The position numbers and the translations under genes were made by a program. From the NCBI GenBank assembly GCA_038534295.1, contig JBCAXA010000001.1, positions 1 through 64,000 of the forward strand: a stretch of DNA of 64,000 nucleotides, in the 5' to 3' direction. Each line of letters begins with the position of its first letter. Position 1 is the first letter of the stretch. Under the pieces are notes generated by a model. It was not told where the DNA came from and did not search any database. It worked only from the letters and a program-made list of their open reading frames with translations. Origin of the DNA: JBCAXA01 sp038534295. GTDB lineage: Bacteria > Pseudomonadota > Gammaproteobacteria > Steroidobacterales > Woeseiaceae. Of this stretch, positions 36,351 through 45,663 are shown piece by piece.

Positions 36351-37587
36351 AACGCATAGCCATGGCCGGTTCTATGGCAGCCGCCCGTCGCGCCGGATAC
36401 AGCGTCGCTGCCGCCGTCAGCGCAAGCGCCATCACGCCGACCCGCGCAACATCACCACTGCGCAGGTCTGATGGAATCTCGGTCATCACGTAGACATCGC
36501 CCGGCATGATTTGAAAACCGAAGGTTTGCTCGAGAAACGGCACGAGTGTCGGCACGTTCAACGCGAGCGCAACGCCCAGCGCAATACCGAGCAGCGCGCC
36601 AAACCAGCCGATGACCAGGCCCTGAAACAGAAACACGCGCACCACCGAGCGCACCGGCAATCCCAACGTACGCAGGATGGCGATATCCGTTCGTTTGTCG
36701 GTCACGACCATCACGAGGCTCGCGACGATATTGAACGCGGCGACCGCGATGATCAGCGACATGATTAAGCTCATCATGCGCTTCTCGAGCAAAACGGCGC
36801 GAAAAAAGCTGGCGTGCTCCTCACTCCAAGCCAAGGCTTCGTAGCCGCCATCCAAGTCGCCAACAATTCCGTCGGCGACGCGCGCGGCAGCGAACACATC
36901 GTCAACTCGAAAGCGAATCTCGGCGACGCCACCGCTGTGACCGGCAAGCGTCGCCGCATCGTCGCGATGAATGAGTGCCAGCGCCGCATCGTGGTCCTGG
37001 ACGCCAGCCTCGAACATACCGGCGAAGCGGAAACTGGCAAGCTCGGCCGACAACTGTCGGCCGCCCGTTACCGGCACGAGAACGCGGACCGTATCGCCGG
37101 GGACTACGCCGAGCTTCAGCGCCAAGATTCGGCCGAGCAGAATTTGCTGTTCTCCGGCAACCAGCGACGACAGCGATCCGTAGACGAGATTTTGCGTAAC
37201 GCGCGACACCGTACTTTCGAGGCTCGGATCGACTCCTTCGATCAGCACTGGATGCAAAGCGCCCTCGGCGCGAATCATGCCTTCGATGGGCGTCACCGGG
37301 GCGGCGGCGGTAACCTCGTCGACCGCGAGCACGCGCTGGCGCAGCGCCCGCCAATCGTCGATCATTTCCCCAGCCGGGGCCCTGAGACGGGCGTGCGCTG
37401 TCATCCCAAGCAGACGCTCGCGCAGCTCATTTTCGAACCCATTCATCACCGACAAGATGACGATCAACGCGGTGACGCCAACGGCGATGCCGAACAGCGA
37501 CGCGACGGTGATAAAAGAGGCAAAGCGGGTGCGACGCCGGGCGCGCAGGTAGCGCAACCCGATGCCCAATTCGAGCGGCAACGGCAT
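36343..37587 (-). CDS. LolC/LolE family lipoprotein-releasing membrane subunit (first)
   Basis: A 414-residue paralogue of the next gene, with the same four-span architecture (FITVASLFGIAVGVTALIVILSVMNGFENELRERLLG; later MMSLIMSLIIAVAAFNIVASLVMVV). Start at ATG 37587 gives MPLPLELGIGLRYLRARRRTRF, typical of LolC/LolE. Gene order is C/E-C/E-D, unlike lolC-lolD-lolE of E. coli. It heads the lol operon, divergent from the small exported protein gene (136-bp gap). Confidence 0.92.
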   Translation of the reverse strand: MPLPLELGIGLRYLRARRRTRFASFITVASLFGIAVGVTALIVILSVMNGFENELRERLLGMTAHARLRAPAGEMIDDWRALRQRVLAVDEVTAAAPVTPIEGMIRAEGALHPVLIEGVDPSLESTVSRVTQNLVYGSLSSLVAGEQQILLGRILALKLGVVPGDTVRVLVPVTGGRQLSAELASFRFAGMFEAGVQDHDAALALIHRDDAATLAGHSGGVAEIRFRVDDVFAAARVADGIVGDLDGGYEALAWSEEHASFFRAVLLEKRMMSLIMSLIIAVAAFNIVASLVMVVTDKRTDIAILRTLGLPVRSVVRVFLFQGLVIGWFGALLGIALGVALALNVPTLVPFLEQTFGFQIMPGDVYVMTEIPSDLRSGDVARVGVMALALTAAATLYPARRAAAIEPAMAMRYE

Positions 37588-37723
37588 GGCGGAATTAGAG
37601 CACGTCCCAGCGCCGGAACAAAGCACGGCGCTTACACGAAAATTCTCTGCAAAGCGAGGACTTGTGCGCTTTTTGACGACCCGGTCGAATGTTATATTGG
37701 CGGCGTTTCAAGGAGTGACGGTC

Positions 37724-37990
37724 ATGACACGCACTTTTTGCCTGACACTACTGCTTACGCTGCTGGCAACCGCGCCAGCAACCGGCCTCGCCCAGACGCC
37801 GGCTGGTGCCGTCGACGGCTATGACAAGCCGCGCCGCGGCATGTCGATGACGTCGGTGGAACGCGCCTTTGGCGCCCCCGAAACCAAGCGGGCCGCGGTC
37901 GGTGAACCGCCCATCACCCGTTGGGTCTACGGCAATTTCACCGTCTACTTCGAGTACGATCGGGTCATCCACGCCGTCGTAACGCAGTAG
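37724..37990 (+). CDS. Small conserved exported protein
   Basis: An 88-residue protein with a signal peptide (MTRTFCLTLLLTLLATAPATGLAQ, cleavage near residue 24). The mature part has GMSMTSVERAFGAPETKRAAVGEPPITRWVYGNFTVYFEYDRVIHAVV. The GMS-VE--FG-P and Y-YFE-D elements recall the SmpA/OmlA-like fold and a conserved gammaproteobacterial family of unknown function. AAGGAG lies 9 nt before the ATG. TTGACG and TATATT occur upstream but only 14 bp apart, so the promoter is uncertain. Confidence 0.75.
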   Translation: MTRTFCLTLLLTLLATAPATGLAQTPAGAVDGYDKPRRGMSMTSVERAFGAPETKRAAVGEPPITRWVYGNFTVYFEYDRVIHAVVTQ

Positions 37991-38107
37991 ATCGGCGCCG
38001 CCCAAGTAGCGTCGCACACGGCGCACCTGGGCCGCTCGTCAACAGACTGAGCAGACAGGTACAATCCGCCGCCCGCGTCGTATGTCGGCGCATTCCAGGT
38101 TGGCCGA

Positions 38108-41100
38108 TTGTCCTCGTTATTTGACGCTGCGTTAGCACTCACCGCCCCCGGAAGCCGCGTTGGTGGCCTGCACGGGGCCGCGCGCGCATTGTTTTTGCGC
38201 GAACTCGCGGCCCGCCGCGACGCGCCGGTGCTGTGCGTCACAGCCACACAGCGCGACGCTGACCAACTCGAACGGGAACTTGCCGACCTTGCGGCACGCG
38301 ACACCGAGCTGCTGCACTTTCCTGATTGGGAAACGTTGCCGTACGACACCTTCTCGCCGCACCAAGACATCATTTCGCAGCGTCTCGCCGTACTGGCCGC
38401 CTTACCTACGCTGTCCAGCGGCATCGTGGTGGTAGCCGCGGCATCGTTGTTACAGCGGCTGCCGCCGCGGCAATACGTGCTGGCGCGCTCGCTCGCGCTG
38501 ACTGCCGGCCAACGCTGTGACCGCGATGAGTTATTGGCGCGACTTACCGACGCCGGCTACCTGCGCGTTCCCGAAGTCAGCGAACATGGCGAAATGGCCG
38601 TGCGCGGTTCGATCGTTGACGTCTTCCCGATGGGTACCGATCGGCCGGTAAGAGTCGATTTCTTCGACGACGAAATCGAGACCCTGAAGCACTTCGACCC
38701 TGACAACCAGGTCTCCGCGGAAGCGATCAGCAGTTTGACCGTCCTGCCGGGGCGTGAAATCCCCCTCGACGAGGACGCGATCCGTACGTTTCGGGGCAAT
38801 TACCGCAGCGAGTTTACTGGCCAGGCATCCAAGTCGACCGTCTACCGCGACGTATCGAACGGCATCGCCCATGGCGGCATCGAGTATTTCCTGCCGCTGT
38901 TTTTCGACACGACCGCCGGGCTTCTCGATTATTTGCCAACGCCGACACACGTCGTACTCGTCGATGACATCGACGGCGCACTCGACACCGCCAACGCCGA
39001 TGTCATCAGTCGTTTTGAAACGCTGTCGGTTGATCCCGAAAGGCCTTTGCTGAAACCGGATCGGGCGTTTGCGAGCCGCGATGACGTGGCGCGTCAGCTC
39101 GCTGATTTGGCGGCGATCCGGCTGCAAACTGAGAAAGCGATCGACGGCATCGATGCCGGCACGAGGGTGTTGCTCGCGCCTACACAAGCGCCCGCGAGCG
39201 AGCTACCGCTCACGCAGCGACTTGCCATTGCCGACAAATCGCGCGTGCTGTTTTGCGCCGCGAGCGCGGGTCGGCGCGAAGCCGTGCTCGACTACTTGCG
39301 CGATCAAGACATCAGCGCAAGTCGAGTCGAAACGATCGATGCGTTCCTCGACGGTGCCGGCCGCTTTGGGGTGCTCGTGGCGGCCGTCGAAGACGGCTTT
39401 CGATATGCGGCTGCGGGGTTGGTCGTCGTTCCCGAAACTTGGTTATTCGGCCAGAAAATGCGCAGCCGGCGGCGGCGCCGCGGTCAGCGCGACCCGGAAG
39501 CGCTCATCAGTCAGCTCAATGAGCTAACACCCGGCGCACCGGTGGTGCACGAGGAATACGGCGTTGGTCGGTACGTCGAACTCAGCACACTGACCGTCGG
39601 TGGTAGCACCGGCGAGTTTCTCACGCTCGAATATGCCGGCGGCGACCGCCTATACGTACCCGTGCATGCATTGGAGCGTATCAGCCGCTACACCGGAGCG
39701 TCGCCGGAGCATGCACCGTTGCATCGGCTCGGCACGGACCAGTGGGCCAAAGCGCAGCGTCGAGCCCGTGAGAAAGCTCGCGATGTCGCCGTCGAATTGC
39801 TCGACGTGTACGCGCGCCGCGCCGCTCGTAGCGGCCATAGTTTCACGCTGCCATCGACCAACTATCGCGCCTTTGAAGCACAATTTGCCTTTGAGCCCAC
39901 CGAAGACCAGCAACAGGTCATCGACGAAGTCATCGCCGACATGCGCTCACCGGCGCCGATGGACCGGGTCGTTTGCGGCGACGTGGGCTTTGGTAAAACC
40001 GAAGTGGCCTTGCGTGCCGCGTTCGTCGCTATCGAGGGTGGCAAGCAGGTCGCCATACTCGTGCCGACGACGTTGCTCGCGCAGCAGCACTACGAAACGT
40101 TTCGCGACCGCTTTGCCGACTGGCCCTACCGTATCGAGGTGCTGTCGAGATTTCGCTCGCCGAAGGATGTCCGGCAAGTACTCGATGGCCTCGCAAGCGG
40201 CAGCGTCGATTGTGTCGTCGGCACACACAAACTGCTGCAACACATCGATACCTTTCGCGATATCGGTTTGGTCGTTATCGACGAGGAACATCGCTTTGGG
40301 GTTCGCCACAAGGAAGCGATTAAAACACTGCGCGCCGAGATCGACATGTTGACGCTGACAGCGACGCCGATTCCGCGGACGTTGAACATGGCGCTCGGCG
40401 GACTGCGCGAGCTGTCGCTGATCGCAACGCCGCCCTCCGACCGCCTGTCGGTAAAGACATTCGTTACTCCCTGGAACGACGGTTTGATCCGCGAAGCGGT
40501 GCTGCGTGAGATCAAGCGTGGCGGCCAGGTGTATTTCGTCCACAACAAAGTCGAAGATATCGAATCGATCGCCGAGAAACTCGAGACGTTGATACCAGAA
40601 GCAACTCTGCGTATCGGTCACGGTCAAATGAAGGAGCGTGAACTCGAGGCCGTGATGGCCGATTTTTATCGCCAGCAGTTCAACCTGTTTGTGTGTACCA
40701 CCATCGTTGAATCCGGCATTGACGTGCCGACGGCCAATACGATCGTGATTAATCGCGCCGATCGTTTTGGGCTCGCGCAGCTGCATCAGTTGCGCGGTCG
40801 TGTTGGCCGCTCCCACCATCGTGCCTATGCTTACCTGCTGGCGCCGCCAAAAGCCGCACTGTCGGACGATGCACAGCGCCGCCTCGAGGCCATCGATTCT
40901 TTGGAAGATCTTGGCGCTGGTTTTGCGCTCGCCAGTCACGATCTTGAGATTCGCGGCGCCGGTGAATTGCTCGGCGAGGGACAGAGCGGCCAGATCCAGG
41001 AAATCGGCTTCTCAATGTACAGCGACCTGCTTGCCCAGGCGGTTGCCGCTCTGAAGCGCGGCGAGGAACCCGGTCTCGATCAGCCGCTGCTGAGCGGGGT

Positions 41101-41584
41101 CGACATTAATCTCAATGTCCCGGCACTGCTGCCGGAGGACTACGTGCCTGACGTGCACTTGCGCCTGGTGCTCTACAAGCGCTTGGCAGGCACAAAAGAC
41201 ACCAAGGAGTTGACGGCGCTGCGTATCGAAATGATCGACCGCTTTGGCCTGCTGCCTACGCAAACCGAGCAGCTGTTCGCGCTGACCGCATTGAAACGGC
41301 GCGCTGAAACACTCGGCATTCGCAAGATTGATGTTTCCGCCGGCGGCGGCAGCGTGCGCTTTGGCAACGGTACCGAGGTTGACCCGCTGGCGGTGCTCGC
41401 CGTCGTGCAGAGCCGGCCAGGTTTTCGCATGCGCGAGGCGGATCGGCTGACTTTCACCGCCGACTTACCCGGAGCCGAGGAACGCATCGCGTTTCTCGAT
41501 GAACTGTTCGACGCACTCGGGAGTCGCGAGACGAGTAGCGAGTCGCAGCCGAGCGTGGCAAGCTCCGTCCATGCACGCAACTGA
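38108..41584 (+). CDS. mfd: Mfd, transcription-repair coupling factor
   Basis: A 1158-residue Mfd. The UvrB-like N-terminal region (FPDWETLPYDTFSPHQDIISQRL; EVSEHGEMAVRGSIVDVFP) is followed by the RNA polymerase interaction domain around residue 480 (HEEYGVGRYVELSTL). The RecG-like helicase follows, with Walker A GDVGFGKTEVALRAA near residue 625, VIDEEHRFGVRHKE near 724, and TATPIPRTLNMAL. It ends with the TRCF C-terminal domain. Mfd displaces stalled RNA polymerase and recruits UvrA. The frame begins at a TTG (38108), matching the family N-terminus. The end overlaps csiV by 14 bp. Confidence 0.96.
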   Translation: MSSLFDAALALTAPGSRVGGLHGAARALFLRELAARRDAPVLCVTATQRDADQLERELADLAARDTELLHFPDWETLPYDTFSPHQDIISQRLAVLAALPTLSSGIVVVAAASLLQRLPPRQYVLARSLALTAGQRCDRDELLARLTDAGYLRVPEVSEHGEMAVRGSIVDVFPMGTDRPVRVDFFDDEIETLKHFDPDNQVSAEAISSLTVLPGREIPLDEDAIRTFRGNYRSEFTGQASKSTVYRDVSNGIAHGGIEYFLPLFFDTTAGLLDYLPTPTHVVLVDDIDGALDTANADVISRFETLSVDPERPLLKPDRAFASRDDVARQLADLAAIRLQTEKAIDGIDAGTRVLLAPTQAPASELPLTQRLAIADKSRVLFCAASAGRREAVLDYLRDQDISASRVETIDAFLDGAGRFGVLVAAVEDGFRYAAAGLVVVPETWLFGQKMRSRRRRRGQRDPEALISQLNELTPGAPVVHEEYGVGRYVELSTLTVGGSTGEFLTLEYAGGDRLYVPVHALERISRYTGASPEHAPLHRLGTDQWAKAQRRAREKARDVAVELLDVYARRAARSGHSFTLPSTNYRAFEAQFAFEPTEDQQQVIDEVIADMRSPAPMDRVVCGDVGFGKTEVALRAAFVAIEGGKQVAILVPTTLLAQQHYETFRDRFADWPYRIEVLSRFRSPKDVRQVLDGLASGSVDCVVGTHKLLQHIDTFRDIGLVVIDEEHRFGVRHKEAIKTLRAEIDMLTLTATPIPRTLNMALGGLRELSLIATPPSDRLSVKTFVTPWNDGLIREAVLREIKRGGQVYFVHNKVEDIESIAEKLETLIPEATLRIGHGQMKERELEAVMADFYRQQFNLFVCTTIVESGIDVPTANTIVINRADRFGLAQLHQLRGRVGRSHHRAYAYLLAPPKAALSDDAQRRLEAIDSLEDLGAGFALASHDLEIRGAGELLGEGQSGQIQEIGFSMYSDLLAQAVAALKRGEEPGLDQPLLSGVDINLNVPALLPEDYVPDVHLRLVLYKRLAGTKDTKELTALRIEMIDRFGLLPTQTEQLFALTALKRRAETLGIRKIDVSAGGGSVRFGNGTEVDPLAVLAVVQSRPGFRMREADRLTFTADLPGAEERIAFLDELFDALGSRETSSESQPSVASSVHARN

Positions 41585-42353
41585 ACGTATGCGACACGGG
41601 TTGAGAGCAGCCGCGATCGGACTGATGCTGGCGCTATCGGCGAGCGCGCTCGGCCAGGACGTCGCTGGTGCGGACGCAGTCGCGGACGAGCCGACGGCGC
41701 CGCCGGAGTACCGCGTCGAGTTAATCGTCTTTGAATATCTGTCCACCGTTGGTGCCGAAGAGGACTGGTCGGCCGACCCAACCCGTGAACTCACCTCAAA
41801 CGTCGTCGCCGAGGAACCCACCGCGAATCTATGGGAGCAGTTGGTCGCCGACGACATGGCGGTCACGAACGACGCAGCAAGCGTCGACGACGAAGTGAGT
41901 AAAACTCTGGAGGAAATTCCGCTCCTGCTCCGCTACCGATTGGTGCCGAGCGAGCAGCACCAATTAACCGACGCCTATACCCGTATGCGTCTGAGCCGAG
42001 ATTTCAGGCCACTGTTGCACGCGGCGTGGGAACAACCCGCCTACAAGCGCGGCAGCGCACCGTCGATCGACATCGCTCGAGTCGCCGCGCCGCTGCTGCG
42101 GCTGTCCGGGGAAATCGCGATGTCGCTCGGGCGCTATCTGCACCTAGACGTACGCCTTGATCTCGACCCGGAGTCAGTCGTAGCCACCGAGCAGCAACTC
42201 GGACTCGCGGCCGAGCCGCCGGTGTACCGTTTGCGCGAATCGCGTCGCATGCGCAGTCGCGAGCTGCACTTCCTAGATCACCCGAAATTCGGCGTATTGG
42301 TCCGGATCGACCCGGTGGTCACCGAACCGATCGAAACGGTCGCAGACCGCTAG
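41571..42353 (+). CDS. csiV: CsiV family protein
   Basis: A 260-residue exported protein. The N-terminal signal peptide (RAAAIGLMLALSASALGQ) is followed by YRVELIVFEYLS, the characteristic CsiV opening, and a C-terminal segment with YRLRESRRMRSRELHFLDHPKFGVLVRI. In Vibrio cholerae CsiV binds peptidoglycan and supports LpoA/PBP1A-dependent wall synthesis. The location just after mfd is common in gammaproteobacteria. ATG 41571 overlaps the mfd end; ATG 41589 would avoid the overlap. The stop shares CTAG with the convergent GGDEF gene. Confidence 0.8.
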   Translation: MHATERMRHGLRAAAIGLMLALSASALGQDVAGADAVADEPTAPPEYRVELIVFEYLSTVGAEEDWSADPTRELTSNVVAEEPTANLWEQLVADDMAVTNDAASVDDEVSKTLEEIPLLLRYRLVPSEQHQLTDAYTRMRLSRDFRPLLHAAWEQPAYKRGSAPSIDIARVAAPLLRLSGEIAMSLGRYLHLDVRLDLDPESVVATEQQLGLAAEPPVYRLRESRRMRSRELHFLDHPKFGVLVRIDPVVTEPIETVADR

Positions 42354-43288
42354 GCCTGGTTCAAAAGCGCCGGCGGTGGCGTCTGCTGGCCAAGCTCGCC
42401 CAGTAATTCATCAAGGCAAACATCCGCGTCCTCGTCGACACCAGGCGTCAACGCGCGAGCGGCGTGCGAGACGGTAACGTAGCGGGCTGAATCGGATTTT
42501 GGATGATGAATGCGCAATGCATCGATGTCGGCGGCGATACGCTCGGAGAACGCTTCGGTCGCCTCCTGGTCGATGTTCTGCACGAGCAGCACCAGGCAGT
42601 CGGCGCCCGCGCGGCCGGCTAGATCGCTGCCACGCCTGAGGCGACGCGACACGGTGCGCGCGAGCATACGCAAGCACGAATCGGTAGCGTGTTCACCAAA
42701 CGTGGCTCGGTAAGCATCGTAGGCATCCATGCGTAACGCGATAAGCGATAGCGACGCTTCCTGTCGGGTCGCGATAGCAAAGTCACGTCGCAAAATTTCG
42801 CGGAAACGTTGCTCGCCTGCGAGACCGGTAGCCGGGTCGTCAGACAAGTCACGAAGACGCCGCCGCGTAACCGCTAACTCGGACTGCACGCTGCGTTCGC
42901 GCTCTAGCGCTTCGCCCGCGTCCGCCGCACGCAACATTAGCCAGCCCTGGTCGAGCCGCACACCATTGGCGTCGGCGAGCGGCACGTAACGCAAATTCAT
43001 TACCAGCACGCCATCACACTCGATCGGCCAATCGGTTAATTCAGCCGCCGCAATGGCATTGCGCAGTGTGTCGACTGCAGCGGCACCGCCGAGTCGATCG
43101 AGCAGTTCCCGCGCGCTATCGCTGCCAAGCGCACTCGCTTGGTTCACCGTCAACGACGCAAACGCCGCATTGAACCAAACCAAATGCCACTCCGGCACGG
43201 ACGTGTCGATCAATGCAAGACCTTCGTGCAGCGAATCAATCGCCGCTCGCAGGGCTGCTTCGTCGGGTCCAGAATCGGTTCGTCGCAT
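42350..43288 (-). CDS. PAS-like and degenerate GGDEF domain protein
   Basis: A 312-residue protein. The N-terminal part (about 15-125) looks PAS-like (IDSLHEGLALIDTSVPEWHLVWFNAAFASLT), a coiled-coil linker follows (ALERERSVQSELAVTRRRLRDLSDD), and the C-terminal part is a GGDEF fold (DPATGLAGEQRFREILRRDF). The signature is replaced by GADCL at residues 228-232, and the usual substrate-loop D-F-K is MDAYDAY. It is therefore probably not an active diguanylate cyclase and may bind nucleotide or act as a receptor or partner. It is the last gene of the long minus-strand series and begins at the nagZ stop (TGATG). Confidence 0.82.
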   Translation of the reverse strand: MRRTDSGPDEAALRAAIDSLHEGLALIDTSVPEWHLVWFNAAFASLTVNQASALGSDSARELLDRLGGAAAVDTLRNAIAAAELTDWPIECDGVLVMNLRYVPLADANGVRLDQGWLMLRAADAGEALERERSVQSELAVTRRRLRDLSDDPATGLAGEQRFREILRRDFAIATRQEASLSLIALRMDAYDAYRATFGEHATDSCLRMLARTVSRRLRRGSDLAGRAGADCLVLLVQNIDQEATEAFSERIAADIDALRIHHPKSDSARYVTVSHAARALTPGVDEDADVCLDELLGELGQQTPPPALLNQA

Positions 43289-44331
43289 CAGGCATCGAGC
43301 TCCAGCAAAGGCCGGTCGCGCCACGTGTCGACCGTGGCGACGGCGGTCTGCCACCGCTGCATGGTGCGCAATTCAGCCCAAGAAGTCGTGGAACTACGTC
43401 GCAGTCGCGCGACCCGCGCGTGCGATAACGCCGATGACTTGCTGCCCAATGCAGCAACGACGCGTTCGGCAGAGCGGCGTTGATTGCACACCAGCACCAT
43501 ATCGCAGCCGGCAGCGAGGGCGCGCTGCGCAAGCACATCGGGTGGATCGAGTTCGCTTGCCGCCTGCATGGATAAGTCGTCGGAGAAGATGGCTCCGCCG
43601 AACCCTAAACGCTGGCGCAACACGTCCGTTAGCCACCAGCGCGAGAATGACGCCGGCTGCGGATCGCAGTTCGGGTAAACGACGTGTGCTGTCATGATCG
43701 CAGGCAGCCCTTCAGCGATGAGCCGTTGGTACGGCTGCATATCGTCGAGCAGCGCCGACCACTCCCGTCGGTCCACCGGGAGTTCTTCGTGCGAATCGGC
43801 GGTAACGCCGCCGTGTCCTGGAAAGTGCTTGGCGACCGCCGCCATTCCCGCGTCGCGCAAACCGCGCATCAATTCGAGCGCGAGTTCGGCGACCACTCGT
43901 GGGTCCGCGTGCAGCGATCGATCGCCGATAACGCCGCTGACGCCCCAATCCAGATCGACTACTGGCGTGAACGAGAAATCAATGCCGACGGCAGCCAGTT
44001 CACTACCCAGCAACCAGGACGTTTCGCGAATTGCCGAGCGCGCCGCCTGCGGTTCCTGGTCGTAGCGTCGACCGAACCACCGCAGCGGCGGTAACCGGGT
44101 CATTGGCTCGACCAAGCGCTGCACACGGCCGCCCTCTTGGTCCACGGCGATTAGCAATTCCGGTTGCCGCAACGCGCGAATCTCGGCCGTCAGTTCGCCG
44201 AGCTGCTCTGGCGACTCGAAATTGCGGCGAAACAAAATAACGCCACCGACCGCCGGTTCCATCAGCAAACGCCGGTCTGCCGGCGATAGCGCCAAGCCTT
44301 CGACGTCGAGCATGACCGGCCCAAGGGTCAC
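43288..44331 (-). CDS. nagZ: NagZ, beta-N-acetylglucosaminidase (GH3)
   Basis: A 347-residue cytoplasmic GH3 enzyme that removes GlcNAc from anhydromuropeptides in wall recycling. It opens GPVMLDVEGLALSPADRRLL; the NagZ motifs are AVAKHFPGHGGVTADSHEELP, with the catalytic histidine, and AIFSDDLSMQAA, with the nucleophile aspartate. The GTG at 44331 overlaps the rlmD stop (GTGA). Confidence 0.94.
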   Translation of the reverse strand: MTLGPVMLDVEGLALSPADRRLLMEPAVGGVILFRRNFESPEQLGELTAEIRALRQPELLIAVDQEGGRVQRLVEPMTRLPPLRWFGRRYDQEPQAARSAIRETSWLLGSELAAVGIDFSFTPVVDLDWGVSGVIGDRSLHADPRVVAELALELMRGLRDAGMAAVAKHFPGHGGVTADSHEELPVDRREWSALLDDMQPYQRLIAEGLPAIMTAHVVYPNCDPQPASFSRWWLTDVLRQRLGFGGAIFSDDLSMQAASELDPPDVLAQRALAAGCDMVLVCNQRRSAERVVAALGSKSSALSHARVARLRRSSTTSWAELRTMQRWQTAVATVDTWRDRPLLELDA

Positions 44332-45662
44332 CGGGTTCGCTCCAGAACGGCCAAGGTTTCGACGTGCGCGGTATGCGGAAACATGTCAGCGATGCGGATG
44401 TCCGTCAGCCGATAGCCGAAGTTGGCAACCAAGGCGCCGAGATCCCGTGCCAGCGTGCCTGGATGGCACGACACGTATACGATCCGACCCGGTTGAATCT
44501 TGCCGAGCAACGGCATCATCGCGCCGGCGCCGGCGCGAGCCGGATCGAGCAGCACCCGATCGAACGGCGTCTGCAGCCACGCCTCAGTGCCATCGACCGT
44601 CTCGAGGTCCGCCGTCACGAACTCGACGTTTTCGAGCGAGTTGTCGCGTGCGTTGTCGCGAGCACGGTCGGTCAGTGCGGCGGCGCCCTCGACGCCAACG
44701 ACGTGGGCCGCGCGGGTCGCGATTGGCAGCGTGAAATTTCCGATGCCGCAGAAAAGATCGAGCACGCGATGCGTCGGCGCGATCTGCAGCGCATCGATGG
44801 CTTCGACGACCAGACGGTCGTTGATCTGCCGATTAATCTGGATGAAATCGTTTGGTTGAAACGCTAGCGTCAGGTCGAATGCATCGAGCCGATAATCGAG
44901 CGGCTGCGGCGAATCCAGGCGCTCGTCAATAGCCGCCAGCGGCGCAAGCGTGTCTGGCCCACCGGTTTGCAGCCAAACGTCGTAGCCGTGCGCCTGTTGA
45001 AACGCAACCAGCCGATCGCGATCGGCATCGGTCAGTGGGTCGAGGATCCGAAACACGAGCGCGGTCGTGCGATCGGCCGCCGTGACTTCAACCTGCGGCA
45101 AACGCGCCTTCGCGTCCATCGTATCGATGAGTGTAGCCAGCTCGTGCGGCAGTCGTTCGAGGGCCGGCTCGAGCACCGCGCAGGCCTGCATGTCGGCAAT
45201 GTACGGTTTACTGCGCTCCCGAAAACCAACCAGCACACGGCCCTTACCGAAAACCTGCTTGACCCCGAGCCTGGCCCGCCGCCGGTATTGCCACACCGGG
45301 CCGCGAATTGGTTTTGACAGCGGAATCTCGCTGAGCTCGCCGATGCGGCGCAGATTTTCGATGAGCACACGCTGCTTGTGTGCGAGTTGCGCTTCATGCT
45401 CGAGATGCTGCAGTGTGCAGCCGCCGCAGACCCCAAACACCGGACAGCGTGGTTCAACACGTTCGGCGGCACGGCTGGCCACGTCGAGAACCACCGCCTC
45501 ATCGTAATTGCGTCGGCGCTTGACGATTTGGTAGTTGACGACCTCGCCCGCCAGCGCATCGTGAACGAACACCCGCTTGCCGCCCAGCGCCGTGACGCCG
45601 CGGCCGTCGTGCGTGAGATCGACGATTTCACCGACTTGAGGTTCGGGGCGACGTTTGGCCAC
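44328..45662 (-). CDS. rlmD: RlmD, 23S rRNA m5U1939 methyltransferase
   Basis: A 444-residue RlmD (RumA). It has an N-terminal TRAM domain (EIVDLTHDGRGVTALGGKRVFVHDAL), a 4Fe-4S cluster (CPVFGVCGGC with a further cysteine in ADMQACAVLE), and a SAM methyltransferase domain (VLDLFCGIGNFTLPIA). The catalytic cysteine is in YVSCHPGTLARDL. It uses SAM to make m5U1939 in 23S rRNA. The GTG at 45662 is 1 bp after the exonuclease gene's stop, with a GGGGG ribosome-binding site inside that gene. Confidence 0.93.
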   Translation of the reverse strand: MAKRRPEPQVGEIVDLTHDGRGVTALGGKRVFVHDALAGEVVNYQIVKRRRNYDEAVVLDVASRAAERVEPRCPVFGVCGGCTLQHLEHEAQLAHKQRVLIENLRRIGELSEIPLSKPIRGPVWQYRRRARLGVKQVFGKGRVLVGFRERSKPYIADMQACAVLEPALERLPHELATLIDTMDAKARLPQVEVTAADRTTALVFRILDPLTDADRDRLVAFQQAHGYDVWLQTGGPDTLAPLAAIDERLDSPQPLDYRLDAFDLTLAFQPNDFIQINRQINDRLVVEAIDALQIAPTHRVLDLFCGIGNFTLPIATRAAHVVGVEGAAALTDRARDNARDNSLENVEFVTADLETVDGTEAWLQTPFDRVLLDPARAGAGAMMPLLGKIQPGRIVYVSCHPGTLARDLGALVANFGYRLTDIRIADMFPHTAHVETLAVLERTR

Positions 45663-45663
45663 G

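Noticed and set aside
37673..37698. TTGACG and TATATT upstream of the small exported protein as a sigma-70 promoter
   Set aside because: The spacer is only 14 bp, outside the functional 15-19 bp range.
38060..38065. TACAAT as a -10 element for mfd
   Set aside because: No acceptable -35 lies at a workable distance, and the hexamer alone is too weak to call.
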